Notes under the pieces: model-generated
The model's database searches: none
What the model saw: only the letters and a program-made list of their open reading frames with translations
What the model was told of the DNA's origin: nothing
Source of the DNA: Acanthaster planci
Lineage: Eukaryota; Echinodermata; Asteroidea; Valvatida; Acanthasteridae
Assembly: GCF_001949145.1 (NCBI RefSeq)
Contig: NW_019091362.1
Span: 7,538,296 to 7,558,889, forward strand
Direction: 5' to 3'
DNA: 20,594 bases
Part shown: positions 1 through 9,789 of the stretch, one piece after another
Layout of the letters: each line of letters starts with the position of its first letter
Position numbering within the stretch: the stretch's first letter is position 1
Program-made: the position numbers and the translations under genes

Positions 1-80
1 GACTATTTTGCACACCTCATAACAAAATGTGGATAAAGTAAAGCACGGTTTAAACATTCTGTTAGCAAATTGTAGCCTAC

Positions 81-131
81 CTCAGATTGGGTGGCGTGAA
101 TGTTGGTGTTGACACCAAAATGAGCAAGGGC
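81..131 (-). CDS. Probable internal exon (51 nt) of an unrecognised minus-strand gene
   Basis: Read on the minus strand, this stretch is preceded by a pyrimidine-containing acceptor (..ttttcccgccaacag) and followed by a GAG|gtaggc donor. It is exactly 17 codons in phase 0 and reads ALAHFGVNTNIHATQSE. That frame is the one left by the proposed exon at 506-580, so the join is LICK|ALAHFG. A second frame is open too, and the third has a stop near its end, so frame alone does not prove the exon. The support is the two well-placed splice sites and the phase agreement. The protein family is not recognised. The gene continues beyond position 1. Confidence 0.45.
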
Positions 132-505
132 CTGTTGGCGGGAAAATAGAAAAAAACATTTTTATTTCTGTTTAAAAGAAATATGGAGGAGAACTTAAAA
201 CCCTCTTAAAGTCAATTTCAAAATGCATTATAAATGAAAACTGTATCTGAGATAAAACCTTTTTTCTAATACTATCTACACTCAATTGGATCTTCTTCAT
301 AAGTTAAAGACAATGCGTGGAATCCTCACAGAAATGAACAGTGGAATAACAATAATCCCAAATTTTCTTAATTTTCTGATTAAAAAAATGGGTATTTTAG
401 AGACGAGAGTCTGAACCTTTCGGTCATAACACCCTGGAAATAAGTCTAAAACTAAACTGTTATTTTTGAAACATACCATAAAACATGAGTTTTCAAACGA
501 CACAC
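132..505. other. Intron of the minus-strand gene (no other feature seen)
   Basis: AT-rich sequence between the proposed exons 506-580 and 81-131. It opens on the minus strand with gtgtgt and closes with cccgccaacag. A short open frame at 297-503 on the minus strand is AT-rich and lacks splice support, so it is not called. Confidence 0.4.
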
Positions 506-580
506 TTTACAGATGAGTTGCTGGATAAGTTGCAAATATTTGTATGAGGAAAGCCTGGCTTCTAGTTCCCACACTGCCCG
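506..580 (-). CDS. Probable coding exon (25 codons) with tandem acceptor, coiled-coil-like
   Basis: On the minus strand a very strong acceptor (ccttctcttgttcctgctcag) ends at 583 and is followed directly by a second AG at 582-581. Using the second AG gives a phase-0 exon that reads RAVWELEARLSSYKYLQLIQ then QLICK. It ends at AAA|gtgtgt (donor at 505-504), which fits the consensus better than the in-exon alternative TCT|gtaaag at 510. Hydrophobic residues are spaced as in an amphipathic helix or coiled coil. Phase 0 joins directly to the upstream exon at 1765-1932 and the downstream exon at 81-131. If the first AG is used (start at 582), a further exon of suitable phase would be needed between 600 and 1760; none was convincing. 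Confidence 0.5.
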
Positions 581-1764
581 CTCTGAGCAGGAACAAGAGA
601 AGGTAAGCTTTCACTAAGAAACAGCTGTCCTTTGTTGGGAACTCACTGCACACGCGCAAAAGTCAATATGCATTTGGAGCTAGACACAGCGCTGAGTACA
701 TTTGACCAATTTCTGTTTGAATGTATGGTCCTCGTGTGTGTAAAATGGTTGAAATGCTTTCTGCGAGCCTGTCCCTTCTTTGCTGTCGAGGGTGCACTTC
801 AACTTAGGGGTGAATGCTGCAAAAACATCCTTTCTCAATGTTAACTGAGAAAATGTCTGAACCTTGTTAATGGTGGGATGTAGCAAGGTAGAGGGCGACA
901 AGAAAATAAAATACACTGGACGCCTCCAGGTCTTGTGTGTTTGGAAACTGCTTTTATTTGTCCATTTTCTGTCTCCGGCTCCACCAAAATAAATGCATGT
1001 CTTCTGTCTTTCCACCTTGTTTACCCCCAAAAGTATAACAATGTACAGTATGACAGTCTGCACCAGTCTGTGGAGTGGCCCTGTGACCCTTTTTTCTCCC
1101 AAATTACCAACCTATAAGTAACTCTACTCAGAGACTTTTTATCATAGTATGTTGTATGGCTCCCTCTTTTGACACACTGGTAATTATTATTCAGTACATA
1201 TATAAAAGGGCAAATTAAAGGGCCCAAAAAAATTTTCAACAGAATATCACCATATTAACACAGATTTTAATGTTGCCAATGGGATGTCCACTTCGTTATT
1301 ATAAAACAATTAACACTCCACTGCAGATTATGAGGGACCAATCTCATGGGGATCCAAAGCATCAAATTTTGTTAACCAAGGGAAACATTCAGCTGAAACA
1401 GGTCATTGGGCAAAGTGAAATGCCAGCATATTGCTTGAGACTAGCTCTAGCCCGTATTATGCTGAGCATACATGTACGGTAGTTGGTTCATTCTCTTCAC
1501 ACCTGCATTCAATAAATGGGGCCCGAGTGTTGTGATACCACCTTCCAAGACCGATCCAGTAAGCCTTGCCTTCTGAGCATGTGGGAATATAACACATGCT
1601 CTTGTCCAATGCCACACTACATTTACCAGCTGCGCACATCATTTGCATATGCATGCATGTCCAACTTTTGTGTACACATGTCTGACATAAATTCCTGCTG
1701 TGATTGGTCAGAACACAATGGGGCGGGGCTTAGAGGATCGGTCTATATTGCAAGTTCAACTTAC
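581..1764. other. Intron of the minus-strand gene
   Basis: It begins with gtaagt on the minus strand at 1764 and ends at the pyrimidine-rich acceptor near 583. Open frames inside it (680-1102 and 1457-1654, minus) have no matching pair of splice sites in a usable phase. No repeat was recognised. Confidence 0.4.
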
Positions 1765-1932
1765 GGCTTTGACCCTGTCATGAATGGTGCACAACTGTTT
1801 GATTGTTCCCTCTTGTGCTCTCATCTGTTTGGCTAACACCACACCTTCAAAGACGCTGATAACCTCTTCTGGCACCTCCAGGATGATATCTTCAAGATCC
1901 TGGATAGTCATCTCATCTTGGGAGGAGGACAT
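1765..1932 (-). CDS. First coding exon of an unrecognised minus-strand gene (56 codons)
   Basis: The minus-strand ATG at 1932-1930 lies in good context (A at -3). An in-frame TGA four codons upstream fixes it as the first usable start. The exon encodes 56 residues beginning MSSSQDEMTIQDLEDIILEV and ending TIHDRVKA, then meets a textbook gtaagt donor at 1764. Reading on would hit a stop within three codons. The product is acidic at the start (QDLEDIILEVPEEV) and then helical with alternating charged and hydrophobic residues, as in a cytosolic coiled-coil protein. There is no signal peptide and no catalytic motif. The proposed continuation is at 506-580 and 81-131, all phase 0. I do not recognise the family; the gene is truncated by the window edge. 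Confidence 0.62.
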
Positions 1933-2000
1933 CTTAATTCTTCAAGATGCGGGCATTAAGAAGACTTTGTACATCAGAGAAAACAAGTTGAGTGTCAGAG
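1933..2000 (-). other. 5'UTR part of the minus-strand exon, with acceptor and in-frame uORF
   Basis: The minus strand shows a strong acceptor (gttttgttttttcag, AG at 2002-2001), so the exon that carries the start codon begins at about 2000 and an untranslated exon must lie further upstream. A 10-codon upstream ORF (MYKVFLMPAS) sits in this leader. It ends at the in-frame TGA that precedes the main ATG by three codons, so main-ORF translation may depend on leaky scanning or reinitiation. Confidence 0.5.
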
Positions 2001-2386
2001 CTGAAAAAACAAAACAGCACAAAATACAGGAAACAAAATTTCTAGGAGGCAACTTTGGTGCTCTCCTCATAGAGACCCTGCTATTGCGTAACATAAGTTT
2101 GTCTTCAACTGCACATTATTGGAAAGAATTTCATTTCAGCAACATCTTCTCCAAATGAGTGCAGGAGTAAAAGACTTAGTAATGTTGGGGCAGCAAAGGT
2201 AACCTAGGACCTAGGATCATTATAAGCTTTTTTTTAATGAGGACAAAACGAAGAGGTGTCTGAAGTATGGCTTACCAACATGATCACCTGCTTTTGCGGG
2301 GAGTATTACGCGTAAAGGAAACAATAAGTTGGTCAGTGATGACTAGGCCTAATAAAGTAACGTCAGTAAGTTCACATGTCAAAATG

Positions 2387-2497
2387 TAGCCCCACTAGTG
2401 TGGCACGGACTCTCACTGCCGCTCCATCTTTGGAGGATGGATGGATGGAGCGGGAGTACGTGAGAGTCCATGGCACACTAGTCTGCTAGTGGGGCTA
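2387..2497. mobile_element. 111-bp foldback/MITE-like element with 8-bp flanking duplication
   Basis: The ends are perfect 12-bp inverted repeats, TAGCCCCACTAG at 2387-2398 and its complement at 2486-2497. The complementarity continues inward (GGACTCTCAC against GTGAGAGTCC, then GCTCCATC against GGATGGAGC), so most of the element can fold into one long hairpin. GTCAAAAT flanks both sides (2378-2385 and 2498-2505), as expected of a target-site duplication; one extra G lies at 2386. An 8-bp duplication with TAG-type ends is typical of hAT-superfamily derivatives, but without a transposase the family is inferred. It is too short to code for anything. Confidence 0.75.
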
Positions 2498-2636
2498 GTC
2501 AAAATACAGAAAAAGTGTGATCGTCCAAGTTTACCAGGAAAGTGAAATGACTTGTACTAGTAGTTCAAACTATCTAGGTATGCTAGGCAACTCGAGGACA
2601 AGTCGGACCACAACGACCACACACAGGCTCCTAGTC

Positions 2637-3445
2637 TTACCCTTTGACGAGTTCGGATCACCTTGTTTTCTGTTTGGCTTATCGCTGTACTGTGCCGCAC
2701 TTTGGGTTTGGTCGTTTGGAGCACAAATGTAAACAAAAACACGTGCTTCGAGCTACACCAGGAAGGCCCCTCGCGTGTTGCCAGTTGACGGCAACTCTGT
2801 ATGTACCACGTGGGTAAACGCATTGTGACGAGAACAATCATCACGACGGTCCAAACACAACAATGGCACAACTATGCCAAGAATGTAAACAAACGCCATG
2901 TGCGTTTCAACACGCATAAACTTGTTCCTGAATTGTGTGGGTCATTGACCCTTATGTATCTTGCGGGTTTGACAAGTATGTTTGTGTCCGTACCGTATGA
3001 ACAAAGTCTAGCTGGGGGAAAAAATGGCATGATTCAAGTTCTGCACACTGGGCAACAAACCAGACCCTTGAAGGTTATTAAACTAGAGGTAATTTACCGC
3101 AAAATTACTTCATTTTGAAAGAGGTTGTTAGAAATAAAATTTACTTTATCGCTAATAACAATTATTTTTTTAGAAGTTTCACATTTTAGTTTGTAATTTA
3201 AGACAAACACATCGGCATCCTTGTCTATTTGTACAAGTTTCAACTTATCTCCCACCCCTGGAAATATAGTGGTTTCTTCCCTGTCAACAAGCGTAGGCGC
3301 ATTGTAAAGAGTTGCTGGTACCCGCACAACACCTTTACACGTCTTTGATGCCACGGTTTACCACCTAATTAAATACCCACAATATTCGCAAAGGAAAAAT
3401 CCTTGTTTTCGGCACGCATAGTGGCCAGATGCTGTAAATTCCGGT
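2637..3445. promoter_or_regulatory. Possible promoter / 5' non-coding exon zone between the two genes
   Basis: This stretch has more CpG than its surroundings, two CACGTG E-boxes (in the aacacgtgct and accacgtggg contexts, about 2740-2812) and two GTAAACA forkhead-like motifs inside a degenerate direct repeat about 155 bp apart. A good minus-strand donor (AAGG|gtaaga) lies at 2641/2640 and a good plus-strand donor (TTCCG|gtaagt) near 3442. These could end untranslated first exons of the minus-strand gene and, much less certainly, of a plus-strand transcript such as CSRNP. No TATA box or transcript start can be fixed from sequence. Confidence 0.25.
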
Positions 3446-3931
3446 AAGTAATATTACATTTCCTTGTCAATTTGAACTGTTTGTGTATATTCTGCCATTG
3501 CAGAGTAAACACAAATGCCATTTACCGTCAAAATCTTTGAGTAAAAATAATAAAGGTAATGAAATCGCACTGTATTTGAGGGCAAGTGATTTGAGATTGA
3601 AGTGTTAACATCGTTAATGCGTGTCGACGTAGGGCCTTCGCGTGTTGTATATGCATGGAGATATTTAGATAGGAATGTGCGCGCGTGCTAATCATAATTA
3701 TTTTGGTAGTTCTAGCAAATTGTTTTTGAATGGAATGCATTTAAAGACGGCTAGATTGTCGGTTTATTTCATACTGTAGAATTTTATTTTGTAGTATGCC
3801 ATGTGCCAGACATGACTAGGCATCAGTAAGATTCTTGATTTCACTATTTTTTAAAAACTTATGTCTGTATGTTGATAGTACACCTATAGATGATCATTTT
3901 GACAAATGGATGAATAATACGAGCGATCACA

Positions 3932-4157
3932 ATGGGGCAGTGTAGACATTTGGAACTGTTGCAATATGGCAGGTACCGCGCCGATGAAATCAGCGACCAT
4001 GGCAATGTACGTGCGCACCAGCCAGTCAGAGGATCGGGTTACACAATCTTTTCTTTGATCAGTACGTACGTGCGTGCTCATTGTAGTTGTTTTCAGTGGC
4101 ACGATGTGGTTGCTACGTGCCATTTTGTGAAACTCCCAGATGTCCGTGCTGCCCCAT
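3932..4157. mobile_element. Older inverted-repeat element, arms diverged
   Basis: ATGGGGCAG at 3932-3940 is complemented exactly at 4149-4157. The next 35 bases inward match at about two thirds of positions, mostly transitions, giving arms of about 44 bp. The similarity seems to continue outside the right end only if the 4156-4272 element is skipped: GATCACAAT left of 3934 resembles the complement of ATTGTGAATC at 4271-4280. This points to a larger element interrupted by a later insertion. There is no coding capacity and no clear target duplication. The family is not identified. Confidence 0.5.
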
Positions 4158-4272
4158 AGTGCGCCACCAAGAGTTTGCAACGCGTGTTGACCCTTTCCAA
4201 ATGTGCATTGGGTCGACAGATTTCGTGCATTGTGCTTGGCCAATGCATTGCAAACTCCTGGTGGCGCACTAT
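4156..4272. mobile_element. Short terminal-inverted-repeat element (MITE-like), probably nested
   Basis: The 25-bp ends at 4156-4180 and 4248-4272 are inverted copies with one difference: ATAGTGCGCCACCAAGAGTT and five more bases on the left, against the complement with one A/G change. If the outer TA on each side is the target duplication, the element proper is 4159-4270 (112 bp), as in mariner-type MITEs. It sits inside the right arm of the older repeat 3932-4157. It codes for nothing. Confidence 0.7.
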
Positions 4273-4299
4273 TGTGAATCTCCGTATTGCATTCACTTT

Positions 4300-5250
4300 T
4301 GAAGCCCCAAGAATTGAAAAGCTTGTCTCTGATGTGATAGCCCAGTAGTTACATTGTACGGTATTAAGTAGATTTTAGAATTTTCTGTATTGTCCTAAAA
4401 ATCATATTTACTTAGGCTTTTAACTGCTTGAGATACTTGCCACTTCATCACACAGAAATCCTGCTTGGTCATGTTGGTCACAATGAATCTATAGATACAG
4501 AAGACGAGCATGCACAGTATGTTTCCATTTTTAGAGTGTGAATTTGTCACCTCATGAAACATTTCATGGTTCAAATTGTAGAGGGTGCATCTCTAAACAC
4601 AGCGCAGGTGTAAAAACAAGGCTAAGATGAAGAAACTCATCAAAGTATTGTTCAATTACATGTATCTCATGATGTACGAAGTGGACAAGGGACACAAAAT
4701 CTGAGACAAAAGTCAACGTACAAAACTCCATAGGTTTACACATGTATGTAAGAAAGAGGTGTGGCTAACTCGCAAACGACGATAAGTCAAAATCATGGTC
4801 GGTGTTCACATCAAGACATACTTGAGACAAGTACCCTTCTCTCAGAATGCTTCAACTTGTGAAATTTGTCCTGGGATTTTACTGCATCTCTGAGCACTTT
4901 GCAGGAATGACTTGGAACAGGGTATTTTGGTTTGTTTTGTTTTTGTACAGATCAAAAATTCCTCGCGAAATGCGAAAGCTGTCTTCCTTAGTAAATTGTT
5001 GATTTGTATTGTTTATTTGCTGCAAGAGACTATTTTTTTCATCCATTGTGGAGTGGGGATGGGGTCTTGGTGTTTACTTCCTGTCACTAAAATTTTGAAT
5101 GTTGAAAAAGAATGCATGAGCAAACCTTTGATATAAAGCCTAATAACATAAATACGGATTCTTTGGAGTCAATCACACAATATTTGCATGGTAGTTCTCA
5201 CCATTACCTCACACATGTATTCTGCAACCATCTGGAATGCCACCAAGGAG
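4300..5250. other. Non-coding interval, nothing recognised
   Basis: AT-rich unique-looking sequence with no open frame supported by splice sites, and no repeat or RNA gene that I could recognise. Confidence 0.4.
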
Positions 5251-5259
5251 TGATACATG

Positions 5260-5341
5260 TACCCCCAGAACTGTAGGGTCCAACATCCGCCCTGCTCCCG
5301 CGGGAGAGGGGCTGACGTTGGACCCCACAGTTCTGGGGGTA
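5260..5341. repeat. 82-bp loop-less near-perfect palindrome
   Basis: The two 41-base arms are complementary at 36 of 41 positions and meet without a loop at the GC-rich centre CTCCCGCGGGAG (5295-5306). The arms begin TACCCCCAGAACTGT. The GC-rich content contrasts with the surrounding AT-rich DNA. Partly similar flanks (TGATACATG left, TGATTTACATG right) may be a worn target duplication, which would make this a foldback MITE. A structured RNA is the alternative. Confidence 0.7.
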
Positions 5342-5944
5342 TGATTTACATGTACGGTAACTGCAGCAACAGGCTGTGTACAGCATTCAAGTTCAAGGTT
5401 AAACCCACGAGCTGCCGCACACTTCTTGGACTTTGTTTGCGTGTTAGGATTTGCGTGTACGAGCATGTACTGGCACTGGTATGTTTTTTGTGCCACACAC
5501 CTGCCGGTAGTGACTTTGGGCACCGGCAAATCAGTTCATGAGTCCACCCTGTGTACCCAAAACAGCCAGATTTTGTTAGTACATCCTGCAGTACAAGCAG
5601 ATTAAGTTAGACTATTTTGCACTGTGGAAGAGGGTACATGCACACAAAAATGTTTCAAGTCTGAATGCATTTCATGTGTATATAAGTAGGGTATGAAGAC
5701 ATATACATGTACATGTATATGCTTGGCTAGTCTGAAAGGAGAATGCATGCTGATTATGGAAACTGGTGTGCCCATTGTTAAAGAAACTCCTTTTTAGGAT
5801 CAGCTGGTCACAACAATTTCAAATTTCCAACAATTTTGTCCAACAGTGTCACTTCCATTTTTTTTCCCCCAAGCATCCCTGTAGCCGTGTTACGGTATCA
5901 GTGTGTGCCTCTCTTGAGTAGTCGTACACAATCTCCTTGGTCGA

Positions 5945-6419
5945 GTTCGGGCAGCTTGTTCTTAACACAGGTTTCTTCTTCTCACGCCCGAACGGTGGGA
6001 ACACGACTCAAGAACACTGTTCTCGGAGCAGGATCACACACCACCTCCTCGTCAGGGTTTTACAAGAACACACGGAAAAACTTGTGAGATTTGGATTTGT
6101 GAACAGCTGCAAACATGGCAAAAAATAGAGCAATGGCATACAACGCCAGAGATAATAGGAAACTTTGCAAAAGTAACATTAATTATTCTTCATAACACAG
6201 AAATGAATGTTCCTGTTTAAACAGAAAAGAATTCAGCCCAGTTAACGAAACATTAACTCTCGAATAACGCACATGTACATGGACGGCGCCATGTTGCTTG
6301 TGACTAACTACATGTACATGTACCAGCGATAACTGGTTGTACGTTCCCGGCGTTCGAGCGATCGACCCAAGAACAACAAATCGCGCTGTTCGTGAACATA
6401 CGAGAACAAGCCGCCCGAA
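5945..6419. repeat. Degenerate inverted repeat about 0.47 kb across
   Basis: TTCGGGCAGCTTGTTCT at 5946-5962 is complemented with one difference at 6403-6419. Further inward, CGAACGGTGGGAAC-like sequence on the left (about 5990-6004) resembles the complement of the GTTCCCGGCGTTCG stretch near 6343. The left arm holds its own small hairpin, GTTCGGGC (5945-5952) with GCCCGAAC (5986-5993). The pattern suggests the remnant of a transposon or foldback element. Open frames across it are not supported as genes. Confidence 0.4.
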
Positions 6420-6429
6420 GTCAGCCCTT

Positions 6430-9400
6430 ACATGTATGTGTACATGGAGATTGGCACATGCCCTGAGGTGGCACAAAACATGATGTGCCAGAGGAGCAAC
6501 AACTTTAGGACTCGCAAATGCGGACTCACTGGTAGCCTTGCACAAACATTGAAGTGAAGACTGGAATGTTAGCCAGTGTACATGTAACAAGGAAACAAGG
6601 AAAAAGGGACCAGATTTCATAGATCAGCTGGCCGGTGCTGTACCAAATGTTAACGACTGTCCACTCTTGACCAACAGGAATGGTTAAACTGTCTTTAGTA
6701 TTTATACAGTAAAATGGGAGCACAGGTCTTGAAGGACTTGACCATGATTTACCAAGTTGATCCTTCTCTTTGAGCCCAGCTTGTGATTCACTCCCATACT
6801 TCTGATGAGGGCTCAAGTCCTAAAAATAAAGTCAGCCAGCATGGATGTCTGCAGTAATCTGTGCAGGATATGAAATCACTGGCCGGACACTTCATCTTAG
6901 CTATGAATAGAAACAGATAGGGTTGTCTGTGTTTACGTGCAGTGGGTGCACAAGTACATGTACAATACATGTATGTGCTTGCCTTTGGAACCGGTGAAGA
7001 TGAGCGCCAAGTTTACTTGTTGAGAGTGTTCAAGCTGTTAAATGCACTTTGGTGGGTTTAGATGATGTACATGGAGTTTATATGGCATCATATTCAATTG
7101 TACACATATTGAGAGTAACATGGTGAGAAAAGCACATGTGCATACATTTGTACCATACTCATGCATGTGTCAACATGCCACTCAATGTTTCAAGTCTGTA
7201 CATTAATCCAAACACAGTCACAACACTGCGTGCAATTAAGCAGCCACGCTGAAGCTGCACGTGTATAAAACATTGATTGTACTAAGTATTCAATCGAAGA
7301 ATGGATTCATTTTTTTATGTTTTTATGATGTGTCAATCAAGATCGAAAATATGTTGGCATTTACATGTACTTGTAGGCCCTGCAAATGAGTACTTTCCGT
7401 CCTACTTTTGATGCTGTTCTCAAATTCTGAAAAATTACCCTTTTTTCTTAGAACCTGGCATTTCAAATGTGAATAGAGTGACCTTTGATGGTTAGCTGCA
7501 CTTAAGTAAACCACAACTAGATCATAACAGCCTTTGTCAGAAGTGTTGGTGAAAAATGACTACAGGGTACACATGTACATAAGGCTGGCACATTGTTATT
7601 TTCCTGTGACATTTTGAGAAAGGGAAGTTAACAGACACACACTCACACAACATGCTACAATGTATTTTTTTACAAATGGTGCTGTTGATTAAAGGAGACA
7701 GCATTAATCATCATCTTTTTCAGTTGTCATAATTTTCAGTTTACGAAGTTCAAAATTGTCATCTTCAAAATTATAGACCTAAGTGAAAAATGAAGACATG
7801 TACAAGTTTGTATAAATTTTACACATAATAAGAATTTAATGAGGCAATTTAAGGCTGCTCAAAACGTGGAACATCCGGTAGGAGACAAAGCATACATTTC
7901 AAGCAGTCCAAGCACTGAACACAGGCTCACTGTTACATGTAGTCATAAGCTTGGATTTCATGAATATAACTTGATGAGCTCCATTTACAAATGTGAATGC
8001 ACCTGTAACAGCTGTTTGTAGAGATTTCCCCTGTGAATTCTTCCTCCGTGGTCTTAGCAACAGTCAGTTGTAAATTCCATTTTCAGATTTACTGAATGGT
8101 GAACTGAAAGGGATTTAAAGCTACATGTATTGCATGTTTGTATTTTCCTCAGCTGTCAGTAATTGAACACAAGGAAGTGTTCCTTTACGAGTGGTTAAAA
8201 AATCCCTTACTTTCATTACAGGTAGAAATCACAAAAAATGTATATACATGTACATATGTATACCGGTATGAAAATGTACAAGTGTAAATCCAAGGTGTTG
8301 CTGAAAGAACATACAGATACATGTTGTTTTTGGTTAATTTGGCTCTATCAATCAGTGTAAGCCTTTGAACTAATATTGATGCATCAGGGGAGTTATGTAC
8401 ACATACGTGTAAAATTGTAAGGGCATCATGAACAGGCTGTCATTAAGTCAGCAGCATATACACACATGTACATGTACTGTACATGCTCCCCCTCAAGGCA
8501 GGGAATGCAATGTGAGCCACTTGTGTATTCATGGCATGTAGGGTCGTCACCTCAAATAGTCAGCTCTAGCCGTACCCGCAAAGAAATAATGTATTCACCA
8601 GGTAGCTCTGTCTTTCAGTTGAAGATGTAAATCCTGTGATTTTACAGATGTACTGCGAATAGCATAGGCCCTGCAATATGTACACAGCCCCCTTTTTTAA
8701 TTCCAAGCCAACACTGTTCCCAGCATTAGTGGCTGGCTGCAATCTTCACAGGAATGAATATGGCCTGTGTACGCGTACATGTGCATGTGTTGAATGCAAG
8801 GGTTGCTGGTCATCAAGAGAGAAGGGCTTTTTAATCACTGTTGAGGAAATGTACCCTATATAATGTACGTCAGTCATAGTATGCCAATCACATGTACAAT
8901 ACCAGTGCCTTGGCCTTGTAAGTCAATCAGTTTTGTGTTAGGTTTAGTGGTATCAGTTATAATGCAGTGCAGCCGATGGCAAGGTGGATAAGATTGTTGG
9001 TGGTTTATACATGTAGAACAAACAGCGTTCAATTTTGGTATGCTTGCATAATGCATCTGTTATAAATAATTGCCATCAAATCTTGGTGCTGGAAATAATC
9101 TATTATATACACATGTAGGACTGTGAAGGAATAATCTGTGATGGGCTACACATGTTATAATATAATCTGAACTCTAAAATATTTCAGTGGCCCATTGGAC
9201 CCAGCTTTCCGTACATATTGGTTATATTCTTTCAATGTACATACCGGTATGTACAGGTAGGCTCCTGAACACATGTACACGTACATTTAATGTACACAAA
9301 TGTACATCTCATAGTGTTGATACATGTATTTGCCAACACATTTGCTATTGATTACTGAACCTTATACATGTACCCCCATATGACTGCCTGGCATGTATTG

Positions 9401-9480
9401 TACTACTTTTGCATATACTACATGTAGGTAGGCTTATATACCCACTACACCCTCTTCACAATGAAAAAAAAATGACATTA
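6430..9480. other. Long non-coding interval rich in ACATGTACATGT-type motifs
   Basis: No coding exon could be supported. The main recognisable content is many short copies of the self-complementary motif ACATGTA/TACATGT, alone or doubled (for example near 6953, 7360, 8244, 8465, 9275, 9322 and 9366). There are also a few CCGGTA-centred palindromes, such as ACATACCGGTATGT at about 9239-9252. Confidence 0.4.
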
Positions 9481-9503
9481 GCATTCCAGTCCCCTGAGGC
9501 ATT

Positions 9504-9545
9504 GTTGCCATGACAACAACTGACATGCATAGTTGCCATGGTAAT
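9504..9545. promoter_or_regulatory. Pair of RFX-type X-box motifs
   Basis: GTTGCCATGACAAC (9504-9517) and GTTGCCATGGTAAT (9532-9545) each differ by one base from the RFX X-box consensus GTNRCC-N2-RGYAAC, and they lie 28 bp apart. The following 150 bp holds homeodomain-type sites (GGATTAATTT, CATAATTATG). The cluster could be a cis-regulatory module for either gene. There is no direct evidence of function. Confidence 0.35.
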
Positions 9546-9789
9546 CAGCAATCTGTCCATTGACTGATGATGGCTGCACAGTAGCTACCGCTGCCCCGGC
9601 TGTTAAGTTACCTGTGAATATGGATTCGCGCCTGGATTAATTTCCATAATTATGTGATTGCAAACGGAGCGATCTTTTCAGACACTGGTGGCCAGCAATT
9701 GAACCAGGCAATTGAGAGATTACTTCATCAGCAGATGTTGCTTCAGACTAGACGTTGTGTGAATGTCATTACTGCTGGTAGTTTGCAGT

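Noticed and set aside
560-610. Plus-strand micro-exon ending at GAGAAG|gtaagc (606)
   Set aside because: The same bases form the pyrimidine tract of the better supported minus-strand acceptor, and no plus-strand partner exon was found.
680-1102. 140-codon minus-strand open frame, with an acceptor-like tttttgcag before CATTCACC
   Set aside because: No donor in a compatible phase; it would not join to the exons on either side.
1457-1654. Minus-strand frame with several cysteines
   Set aside because: It looked protein-like, but the acceptor is poor, the implied intron from 1764 is only about 70 nt and the phase does not suit the next exon.
3094-3354. 86-codon minus-strand frame with protein-like composition
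   Set aside because: It starts at GTG right after a stop, contains no ATG and has no acceptor at its start.
6183-6620. 145-codon minus-strand open frame, the longest outside CSRNP
   Set aside because: It spans the inverted-repeat region and several ACATGTACATG motifs that translate as HVHV runs. It has no splice sites or family resemblance, so it is taken as chance.
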